Shown here piece by piece: positions 6,397 through 12,329 of a stretch of 12,329 bases of DNA. Made by a program: the position numbers and the translations under genes. Each line of letters starts with the position of its first letter. Position 1 is the stretch's first letter. The DNA is taken from NCBI GenBank assembly GCA_046597185.1, contig JBKJLF010000466.1, forward strand, positions 1 through 12,329, given 5' to 3'. The notes under the pieces are model-generated. The model did not search any database. It saw only the letters and a list, made by a program, of their open reading frames with translations, and was not told the origin of the DNA. This stretch comes from CAMBDR01 sp046597185. Its GTDB lineage: Bacteria > Pseudomonadota > Gammaproteobacteria > Burkholderiales > Burkholderiaceae_D.

Positions 6397-6481
6397 TGTG
6401 GTTTGCAGGTCGGATGGATGTTGCGTCTGTGCAAATCTGTCGTTGAAATGGTCTTGAAATGCGAATGGCTTGCGTATTGCG

Positions 6482-6510
6482 TTGCGATATGCGCGCCATT
6501 CGTTTATAAT
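6482..6510 (+). promoter_or_regulatory. Strong candidate promoter for rimP-nusA-infB
   Basis: TTGCGA (6482-6487, 4 of 6) and a perfect TATAAT (6505-6510) are separated by the ideal 17 bp. The predicted start near 6517 leaves a leader of about 125 nt that includes a terminator-like hairpin before rimP. It is the best promoter match that I noticed in the window. Confidence 0.7.
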
Positions 6511-6596
6511 CTTCAGATTGGTTATTAAGTATGCGGTTTTTTCGAGCTGAATTAATATTTTGATTCGTCTCTTTAAAAAAACCATGCAAATGTAAT

Positions 6597-6623
6597 AAGA
6601 TGGGCTATGCCCATTTTTTTTTT
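6597..6623 (+). terminator. Intrinsic terminator/attenuator in the rimP-nusA-infB leader
   Basis: ATGGGC (6600-6605) pairs perfectly with GCCCAT (6609-6614) around the loop TAT. Three weaker pairs can extend the base (AAG at 6597-6599 with TTT at 6615-6617). Ten consecutive T (6614-6623) follow. This is the form of an intrinsic terminator, but with a short stem, so termination is probably partial. It lies between the operon's promoter and the ribosome-binding site of rimP, where transcripts that stop would be about 105 nt long. Full expression of the operon needs read-through. Confidence 0.7.
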
Positions 6624-6630
6624 GGAAAAC

Positions 6631-6644
6631 GGAGAGCGATCTTG
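6631..6644 (+). promoter_or_regulatory. Ribosome-binding site that fixes a TTG start for rimP
   Basis: GGAGAG (6631-6636) stands 5 nt before TTG (6642-6644). The same frame is open from an ATG at 6600, but that ATG is the first base of the terminator stem, has no Shine-Dalgarno sequence and would add a non-homologous start (MGYAHFFFGK). The TTG gives the family-like QLLELIEKTV start. Confidence 0.75.
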
Positions 6645-7154
6645 CAATTGTTGGAATTGATAGAAAAGACCGTCGTTGGGCTAGGCTATGAGTTAGTTGA
6701 TTTTGAACGCGCCGGGCGTGGCACCTTGAGTGTCTATATCGATTTCCCGATGCAAGCCATGGTTGAGGGTGAGTTGGGTGCTGCGGATGAGGAAAAAATG
6801 ATTTCGGTGGAAGATTGTGCTACCGTGAGTCGTCAATTATCCCACGTCCTGACGGTAGAAAACGTCGAATACGAACGGCTGGAAATTTCTTCGCCCGGTA
6901 TGGATCGCCCGCTGAAAAAAATCTCTGATTATCTGCGTTTTGCCGGGCACGAAGCGGTCATCAAGTTTCGCATGCCCATTGCAGGGGCGGGTAATCGTAA
7001 GTCGTACCAAGGTATTTTACAAGCGCCAGAAGGCGATACCTTGCGTTTGGAATTTGAAGCAAAAGATGGGTCGGCGATGATAGATTTTACCCTCGCCGAA
7101 GTAGACAAGGCACGGTTGGTGCCGCAGGTGGATTTTAGGAGCCGCAAAGCATGA
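6642..7154 (+). CDS. rimP: Ribosome maturation factor RimP
   Basis: Assists assembly of the 30S subunit by binding near protein S12 during 16S folding; cytosolic. The protein is 170 aa, slightly longer than the usual 150 or so. It begins with QLLELIEKTVVGLGYELVDFE, shows TLSVYID, and carries the family hallmark EISSPGMDRPL at about residues 83-93, then a C-terminal SH3-like barrel with GILQAPEGDTLRLEF and a final LVPQVDF. The start is TTG at 6642, chosen for its GGAGAG site. The acidic insert VEGELGAADEEKM (about 34-46) is longer than in E. coli. The stop codon overlaps the nusA start as ATGA, so translation of nusA is probably coupled. It is the first gene after the leader terminator, the usual place of rimP before nusA. 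Confidence 0.94.
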   Translation: MQLLELIEKTVVGLGYELVDFERAGRGTLSVYIDFPMQAMVEGELGAADEEKMISVEDCATVSRQLSHVLTVENVEYERLEISSPGMDRPLKKISDYLRFAGHEAVIKFRMPIAGAGNRKSYQGILQAPEGDTLRLEFEAKDGSAMIDFTLAEVDKARLVPQVDFRSRKA

Positions 7155-8710
7155 GTCGCGAAGTATTATTATTGGTAGATGCGTTGGCGCGCGAAAAGAA
7201 CGTCGATAAAGAAATCGTATTTGGTGCACTGGAACACGCATTATCCCAGGCTACCAAAAAGCGTTACGATGGCGATGTCGATATTCGGGTTGCGATTGAC
7301 CGGGAAACAGGCGTTTTTGAATCATTCCGGCGCTGGCATGTGGTGCCCGATGAAGCCGGTTTGCAATTGCCGGATCAAGAGATTTTGCATTTTGAAGCGC
7401 TTGAGCAAATTACGGACATTGATGTCAATGATTACATCGAAGAGCCGATCGAATCGATTGAATTTGGCCGCCGCTTTGCGCAAGACACCAAGCAAGTGGT
7501 GTTGCAGCGGGTGCGTGATGCCGAGCGCGAACAGATTTTGGCCGACTTTTTATCGCGTGGCGATTCGCTGGTCACTGGCACCATCAAGCGTATGGAACGT
7601 GGTGACGCGATTGTCGAATCGGGTAAAATCGAAGCCCGTTTGCCACGCGACCAAATGATTCCCAAAGAAAATTTACGCATTGGCGACCGGGTGCGCGCCT
7701 ATATTTTGCGCATTGACCGCAGTATGCGCGGCCCACAGGTGATTTTGTCGCGCACGGCACCGCAGTTCATCATGAAATTGTTTGAACTGGAAGTGCCGGA
7801 AGTGGAACAAGGCTTGCTGGAAATTAAATCTGCCGCGCGTGACGCGGGCGTGCGTGCCAAAATTGCCGTGTACACCGCAGACAAGCGGATTGATCCTATC
7901 GGCACCTGCGTCGGTATGCGCGGCTCGCGCGTGCAGGCAGTAACGGGCGAGTTGGGCGGTGAGCGGGTGGATATCGTGTTGTGGTCCGATGATCCGGCGC
8001 AATTTGTGATCGGTGCATTGGCACCGGCCAATGTATCGTCGATCATGGTGGACGAAGAAAAGCATGCGATGGATGTGGTGGTGGACGAAGAAAATCTCGC
8101 CATCGCGATTGGCCGAAGTGGTCAAAATGTGCGGTTGGCCTCCGAATTAACGGGCTGGAAAATCAACATCATGACGGCCGAAGAGTCGGCTGACAAAGCG
8201 GCTACCGAAACCTCGGCGATTCGTTTGCTGTTCATGCAAAAACTCGATGTGGATCAGGAAGTGGCCGACATTCTGGTGGACGAAGGTTTTGCCAGCCTGG
8301 AAGAAATTGCTTACGTGCCGATTAATGAAATGCTGGAAATCGAATCGTTTGACGCCGATACCATTAATGAATTGCGCACCCGAGCCCGTGATGCCCTGGT
8401 GACTGAAGCGATTGCCTCCGAAGAAGGCCTGGAGGGCATGGAAGATGCTTTGGTTAATATGGAAGGCATGGATCGTGTTACTGCAGGTAAGTTGGGTCTG
8501 GCTGACGTGAAAACCTTGCGAGCCTTTGCCAGCTTGGCTTATGATGAGTTTGGCGCGATTTTGGCCTTATCCAGCGACCGCGCACGTGCTTTAATTACCA
8601 ATGAATTTAATGATGTGACTGACGATGAAATGAAATTAATTGATGTGAAGTACGACGAGAATGCCAAGGCCTTGCAAGCCAAAGCATGGAGTCTGACGGA
8701 AAGCAAGTAA
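7151..8710 (+). CDS. nusA: Transcription termination/antitermination factor NusA
   Basis: Binds RNA polymerase, prolongs pauses, promotes intrinsic termination and takes part in rRNA antitermination. The 519-aa protein has the polymerase-binding N-terminal domain (1-130), an S1 domain (from about 137, GDSLVTGTIKRMERGDAIVE), KH1 with GTCVGMRGSRVQ (about 251-262), KH2 with AIGRSGQNVRLASELTGW (about 319-336) and acidic helix-hairpin-helix repeats from about residue 360. The first repeat is clear (LDVDQEVADILVDEGF). The second (GMDRVTAGKLGLADVKTLRA) is recognisable but runs into a tail ending WSLTESK, unlike the aromatic end of E. coli NusA. The start overlaps the rimP stop. infB follows after 38 nt in the same operon. 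The leader hairpin upstream of rimP may let NusA limit its own synthesis. Confidence 0.97.
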   Translation: MSREVLLLVDALAREKNVDKEIVFGALEHALSQATKKRYDGDVDIRVAIDRETGVFESFRRWHVVPDEAGLQLPDQEILHFEALEQITDIDVNDYIEEPIESIEFGRRFAQDTKQVVLQRVRDAEREQILADFLSRGDSLVTGTIKRMERGDAIVESGKIEARLPRDQMIPKENLRIGDRVRAYILRIDRSMRGPQVILSRTAPQFIMKLFELEVPEVEQGLLEIKSAARDAGVRAKIAVYTADKRIDPIGTCVGMRGSRVQAVTGELGGERVDIVLWSDDPAQFVIGALAPANVSSIMVDEEKHAMDVVVDEENLAIAIGRSGQNVRLASELTGWKINIMTAEESADKAATETSAIRLLFMQKLDVDQEVADILVDEGFASLEEIAYVPINEMLEIESFDADTINELRTRARDALVTEAIASEEGLEGMEDALVNMEGMDRVTAGKLGLADVKTLRAFASLAYDEFGAILALSSDRARALITNEFNDVTDDEMKLIDVKYDENAKALQAKAWSLTESK

Positions 8711-8748
8711 TTTAATTGAATATTGAAGCACATAGAAAAGAGGACTGA

Positions 8749-11700
8749 ATGGCGAGTAACAACGTAGCCCAATTTGCCATCGAGCTAAAGATGCCCGAGG
8801 ATTTGCTGCTAACGCAATTGCGTTCGGCTGGTGTCGCGAAAAATTCCGCGTCTGATCCTTTGTCGAAAGAAGACAAGGACAAATTGCTGGGGCATTTGCG
8901 CCGCGCTCATGGCACGGTGCCTGAGAGCGACAAACAAAAAATCACGCTCACGCGCAAAGAAACCAGCGAGATCAAGCAAGCTGACGCGACCGGGAAATCT
9001 CGTACCATTCATGTCGAAGTTCGCAAAAAACGTACCTTCGTCAAGCGTGATGAAAGTAATGTTGGTGATGTCGGCGTCAGCGAGGCGGCCAGTGACGAAC
9101 ATGTGGCCGAAGCAGCGCATGAAGCGGTGGCAGACACATCTGTGGCGGTCGATGACGTGGTGGCCCGGCGGCGTGACGAAGAGGAAGAAGTGCGTCTGCA
9201 GCATGAATTGAAAGCGCGTCAGGAAGCGGAACTGCGTGAAAAGCAAGAGCGTTTGGCGCGCCTTGATGCCGAGCGTGCTGCGCAGGAAGAAGCGACCAGT
9301 AAAGCGCAGCAAGAAGCACTGCTGGAAGCAGAACGCCAGGCCAAAAAGGCGGTAGAAGAGGCGGTTGCGGCTGGTATGGCGCAAGCTGCGGCTGAAGAGA
9401 ACAGGCGTTTGCGTGACGAAGAAACCCGCAAAAAAGCCGAACTGGCTGCCAAAGATGCGGCTGAAAAAGCGGCGTCGGCGGATCGGGCACGCAAGGCCGT
9501 GGCAGACGAAGTGGCGCAGATCAAGGCCATGATGAATGCGCCGCGTCGTCAGGCCAAGCCGGCAGCACCTGCGCCCGTGCCAGTGGTTGCGCCCGCCGCA
9601 GCCACGGCAGGAGCCAATGCTGCTGCAGGCGCTACCGCGGCTGCTGGCGCGACAGGCCCTGCTGGTGCTACGGGCACTGCACCAGCCAAAACCAAAGCAC
9701 CCGCCGAAGGCACCTTGCATAAGCCTGCGGATAAAAAACCGGGTGAAAAGAAAGACGAGAAAAAGGTTGTAACTGATAAAAAGTCGATCAAATCGGCGAA
9801 TATGTCGTCAACCTGGCAAGAAGATGCCAAGAAGCGTGGCCCTGCTGGCGGTGGTTTAAAAACCCGTGGCGGTCATGGCGGTGGCATGGCAGCGCGCGAT
9901 GCGGGCCGTGATGGCGGCGGCGCGCGTGATTCCGGCTGGCGTAGTGGTGGTAAAGGTCGTCGTGGTGGTGGCCATCATGACGAGCGCGAAAGCAATTTCC
10001 AGGTGCCAACCGAAGCCGTGATCAAAGAAATTCATGTGCCGGAAACCATTACCGTGGCCGATTTGGCGCACAAAATGGCGGTGAAAGCATCGGAAGTCAT
10101 CAAGCAGTTAATGAAGCTGGGCCAAATGTGTACCATCAACCAGGTGCTGGATCAGGAAACGGCCATGATTTTGGTCGAAGAAATGGGCCACAAAGCCTTG
10201 GCGGCAGAGCTTGATGATCCGGAAGCCATGCTTCTTGATGGTGGCGAACAACAGCATTTTGAAACCATTCCGCGCGCCCCGGTGGTGACGGTGATGGGCC
10301 ACGTTGATCATGGTAAAACGTCTTTGCTCGATTATATTCGTCGCTCCAAAGTGGCCTCCGGCGAAGCAGGCGGCATTACCCAGCACATTGGTGCCTACCA
10401 CGTGGAAACCCCGCGCGGCATGATTACCTTCCTCGATACGCCGGGACACGAAGCGTTTACCGCCATGCGTGCCCGTGGTGCCAAGGCCACCGATATTGTG
10501 ATTCTGGTGGTGGCAGGTGACGATGGCGTGATGCCGCAAACCCGTGAAGCGATTGCCCATGCCAAGGCCGCAGGCGTGCCGCTGGTAGTGGCGATTAATA
10601 AAATGGATAAACCCGGTGCCAATCAGGATCGCGTTACCCAGGAACTGATTGCCGAACAAGTGGTGCCGGAAGAATACGGCGGCGAATCACCCTTCGTGCC
10701 CGTTTCAGCGAAAACGGGTATGGGGATTGATGCCTTGTTGGAACATGTGTTGTTGCAGGCCGAAGTGTTGGAATTGAAAGCCTCGGTCGATTCGCCCGCC
10801 CATGGTTTGGTGGTGGAAGCGCGGCTCGACAAAGGGCGCGGCCCGGTTGCCACCATTTTGGTGCAGTCTGGTACCTTGCGCCGTGGCGATGTGGTGTTGG
10901 CGGGTTCGGCTTATGGCCGGGTGCGCGCCATGTTGGATGAAAACGGTAAGAGTATTACCGAAGCGGGGCCTTCGATTCCGGTTGAAATTCAAGGCTTGAC
11001 CGAAGTGCCGGTGGCAGGTGAAGAAGCGATTGTGTTGGCCGATGAACGCAAAGCGCGTGAAATTGGTTTATTCCGTCAAGGTAAATTCCGCGACGTGAAA
11101 CTGGCCAAGCAGCAAGCTTCCAAGCTGGAAAACATGCTCGAACAAATGGCCGAAGGCGAAGTCAAAAATCTGCCTTTGATCATCAAAACCGACGTGCAAG
11201 GTTCGCAAGAGGCTTTGGTGCAATCTTTGATCAAACTCTCCACGTCGGAAGTGCGGGTACAGATTGTGCATGCAGCGGTGGGTGGTATTTCTGAGTCCGA
11301 TGTCAACCTCGCGGTGGCCTCGAAAGCCGTCATCATTGGCTTTAACGTGCGGGCCGATGCACAGGGGCGTAAGCTGGCGGAATCGAATGGCGTGGATATT
11401 CGTTACTACAACATCATTTATGATGCGATTGACGAAATCAAGGCGGCGATGTCGGGCATGTTGGCACCCGAGAAGCGCGAACATGCTTTGGGTATGGTCG
11501 AAATTCGTCAGGTTATCACGGTCAGCAAAGTGGGTGCAATTGCCGGTTGTCTGGTCACCGATGGCGTGGTGAAACGCACGTCCATGGTACGCTTGCTGCG
11601 TAATAATGTGGTGATCTGGACTGGTGAAATCGACTCCCTGAAACGCTTTAAAGATGACGCCAAAGAAGTACGCTCCGGTTTGGAATGCGGTCTCTCGCTG

Positions 11701-11775
11701 AAAAACTACAATGACATCAAAGAGGGCGATCAGCTCGAAGTCTTTGAAGTACAAGAAGTGGCGCGTACCCTGTAA
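8749..11775 (+). CDS. infB: Translation initiation factor IF-2
   Basis: GTPase that places initiator fMet-tRNA on the 30S subunit and promotes 50S joining. At 1008 aa it is a long IF2. Residues 1-55 are the IF2 N-terminal domain. About 140-265 is a highly charged Ala/Glu/Lys/Arg helix, probably a single alpha helix or coiled coil. About 270-420 is a flexible Ala/Pro then Gly/Arg-rich linker. A second IF2-N domain spans about 421-485. The G domain has GHVDHGKT (517-524), GGITQHIG, DTPGH (563-567), NKMD (617-620) and SAKTG (653-657). Domains II, III and the fMet-tRNA-binding C-terminus follow to the end. AAGAGGA lies just before ATG 8749. A shorter form from an internal start, as in E. coli, is possible but not evident here. 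Confidence 0.98.
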   Translation: MASNNVAQFAIELKMPEDLLLTQLRSAGVAKNSASDPLSKEDKDKLLGHLRRAHGTVPESDKQKITLTRKETSEIKQADATGKSRTIHVEVRKKRTFVKRDESNVGDVGVSEAASDEHVAEAAHEAVADTSVAVDDVVARRRDEEEEVRLQHELKARQEAELREKQERLARLDAERAAQEEATSKAQQEALLEAERQAKKAVEEAVAAGMAQAAAEENRRLRDEETRKKAELAAKDAAEKAASADRARKAVADEVAQIKAMMNAPRRQAKPAAPAPVPVVAPAAATAGANAAAGATAAAGATGPAGATGTAPAKTKAPAEGTLHKPADKKPGEKKDEKKVVTDKKSIKSANMSSTWQEDAKKRGPAGGGLKTRGGHGGGMAARDAGRDGGGARDSGWRSGGKGRRGGGHHDERESNFQVPTEAVIKEIHVPETITVADLAHKMAVKASEVIKQLMKLGQMCTINQVLDQETAMILVEEMGHKALAAELDDPEAMLLDGGEQQHFETIPRAPVVTVMGHVDHGKTSLLDYIRRSKVASGEAGGITQHIGAYHVETPRGMITFLDTPGHEAFTAMRARGAKATDIVILVVAGDDGVMPQTREAIAHAKAAGVPLVVAINKMDKPGANQDRVTQELIAEQVVPEEYGGESPFVPVSAKTGMGIDALLEHVLLQAEVLELKASVDSPAHGLVVEARLDKGRGPVATILVQSGTLRRGDVVLAGSAYGRVRAMLDENGKSITEAGPSIPVEIQGLTEVPVAGEEAIVLADERKAREIGLFRQGKFRDVKLAKQQASKLENMLEQMAEGEVKNLPLIIKTDVQGSQEALVQSLIKLSTSEVRVQIVHAAVGGISESDVNLAVASKAVIIGFNVRADAQGRKLAESNGVDIRYYNIIYDAIDEIKAAMSGMLAPEKREHALGMVEIRQVITVSKVGAIAGCLVTDGVVKRTSMVRLLRNNVVIWTGEIDSLKRFKDDAKEVRSGLECGLSLKNYNDIKEGDQLEVFEVQEVARTL

Positions 11776-11825
11776 TTTTATTTTTTTCTCTCTCCCCGCA
11801 AGGCAGCTTCGTGCTGCCTTGTTTA
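11776..11825 (+). terminator. Pyrimidine tract and hairpin between infB and rbfA
   Basis: Right after the infB stop comes an almost pure pyrimidine run (11776-11797, one A). A perfect 9-bp stem follows: CAAGGCAGC (11799-11807) with GCTGCCTTG (11813-11821), loop TTCGT, then TTTATT. The stem is strong but the T tract is short, so it may be a weak terminator that lowers rbfA-truB relative to infB, a stabiliser of infB mRNA, or a site that controls rbfA translation. No separate promoter for rbfA is clear. Confidence 0.5.
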
Positions 11826-11831
11826 TTGCAT

Positions 11832-12218
11832 ATGAACAAACATAGTAAAACCATGCCTGCGCGCGCCATGCGTGTGGCTGACCAAATCCAGCGGGATTTG
11901 GCCGAACTGATTGCGTTTGAAGTGAAAGATCCACGGATTGGCTTGATCACCTTGACCGAGGTGCAACTCACGCCCGATTATGCCCATGCCAAAGTGTATT
12001 TTACGATGCTCAACGACAACCCGGATGCGATCCGGCACACCGTGGAGGGCTTGGCCAAGGCCGCAGGTTATTTGCGTGCCCTGCTGGGCAAGCGTTTGCA
12101 CATCCATACTTTGCCGCAATTGCATTTCTTGCACGATGCCACCACCGCGCGCGGCATGCAATTATCGGCTTTGATTGATCAAGCCAATGCCACACGGGCT
12201 GAGGATGCAGACGAGTAA
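11832..12218 (+). CDS. rbfA: 30S ribosome-binding factor A
   Basis: Binds the immature 30S subunit and aids 16S 5'-end maturation; important in the cold. The 128-aa protein, normal for the family, has the single KH-like fold with MRVADQIQRDLAELIAFEVK, DPRIGLITLTEV, AHAKVYFTMLND and LRALLGKRLHIHTLPQLHF. Start choice is open. ATG 11832 gives MNKHSKTMPARAMRV and fits relatives, but has no Shine-Dalgarno sequence. An in-frame GTG at 11811, inside the hairpin loop and stem, has AAGG 7 nt upstream and would add seven residues (MLPCLLH). The 3' end overlaps truB by 14 nt. It sits in its usual place between infB and truB. Confidence 0.94.
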   Translation: MNKHSKTMPARAMRVADQIQRDLAELIAFEVKDPRIGLITLTEVQLTPDYAHAKVYFTMLNDNPDAIRHTVEGLAKAAGYLRALLGKRLHIHTLPQLHFLHDATTARGMQLSALIDQANATRAEDADE

Positions 12219-12329
12219 CGTAACCCACGCCACCCCGGCCACCCCCGCCAATCAGTCTGACAAGGCCAATCCGCCCAAAAAGCCCAAAGTAGTGCGCCGT
12301 GCAGTTGATGGCGTGTTGTTGTTGGATAA
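12205..12329 (+). CDS. truB: tRNA pseudouridine(55) synthase TruB, N-terminal part only
   Basis: Makes pseudouridine 55 in the T loop of tRNAs. Only 41 codons are inside the window: a polar Thr/Pro/Lys leader (QTSNVTHATPATPANQSDK) and then KVVRRAVDGVLLLD, which matches the start of the TruB catalytic domain (in E. coli, INGVLLLDKPQGMSSN). The catalytic Asp lies beyond the window. ATG 12205 is the only in-frame ATG visible and lies inside rbfA, overlapping it by 14 nt, so its translation probably depends on ribosomes finishing rbfA. The short GAGG just before the ATG is too close to be a good ribosome-binding site. Identification rests on the conserved stretch plus gene order. Confidence 0.88.
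   Translation, partial: MQTSNVTHATPATPANQSDKANPPKKPKVVRRAVDGVLLLD

Noticed and set aside
6600..6641. ATG at 6600 as the rimP start
   Set aside because: It is the first base of the terminator stem, lacks a ribosome-binding site and adds residues foreign to RimP. TTG 6642 has a well-placed GGAGAG.
6397..6641. A tRNA (metY-like) gene before rimP, as in E. coli
   Set aside because: No cloverleaf, T-loop motif (GTTCGA...) or CCA end could be found in this interval.
9590..9700. Collagen-like GATGPAGATGTAP stretch in IF2 as a separate element
   Set aside because: It is in frame within the known variable Ala/Pro/Gly linker of long IF2 proteins, and such linkers are common.
8809..9720. 303-residue minus-strand ORF opposite infB
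   Set aside because: Phe/Cys/Arg-rich shadow of the charged helix of IF2; no domain seen.
11068..11934. 288-residue minus-strand ORF opposite infB and rbfA
   Set aside because: Shadow of two conserved genes; His/Phe-rich with no motif, and it spans the hairpin between them.

Overview
The window looks like chromosomal DNA of a betaproteobacterium, probably Burkholderiales and possibly Oxalobacteraceae-like. The placement rests on the gene order scpB-rluB-rimP-nusA-infB-rbfA-truB, a long Ala/Pro/Gly-rich RluB, and IF2 and NusA of proteobacterial type at intermediate G+C. The genus cannot be fixed from the sequence alone. I see no phage, transposon, CRISPR, tRNA or rRNA sequence, and no obvious horizontally acquired island.

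Left part (1-3255): a sugar-uptake module. On the minus strand lie a periplasmic sugar-binding protein (GtsA-like, 753-1994) and, downstream of it, the start of its MalF-type ABC permease (GtsB-like, 597 to beyond base 1). Divergent from them on the plus strand is glucokinase (glk, 2260-3255). Transporter and kinase together suggest import of free glucose (or mannose) and its phosphorylation to glucose-6-phosphate. The shared intergenic region carries two copies of a GTAGT-N3-ACTAC palindrome, each over a candidate -10 element. This points to a common local repressor, possibly HexR-like.

Middle (3256-3647): 392 bases without a convincing gene. They hold a candidate promoter, a tandem 8-mer and two hairpins, which together look like a structured leader in front of scpB. 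A doubtful 48-residue minus-strand ORF is also present.

Right part (3648-12329): a dense plus-strand block for chromosome condensation, rRNA modification, transcription and translation. ScpB and RluB overlap by 14 nt. A strong candidate promoter then precedes rimP-nusA-infB, followed by rbfA and the 5' end of truB. RimP (30S maturation), NusA (elongation/termination), IF2 (initiation), RbfA (16S maturation) and TruB (tRNA psi55) form the classic rimP-nusA-infB cluster. The most notable regulatory feature is a short intrinsic-terminator hairpin with a ten-T tract between that promoter and the TTG start of rimP. It suggests attenuation, possibly autoregulation by NusA.

No wholly new system is visible. 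The second-look items are mainly regulatory (twin operators, rimP leader attenuator, scpB leader, infB-rbfA junction), plus the unusual low-complexity tails of RluB.
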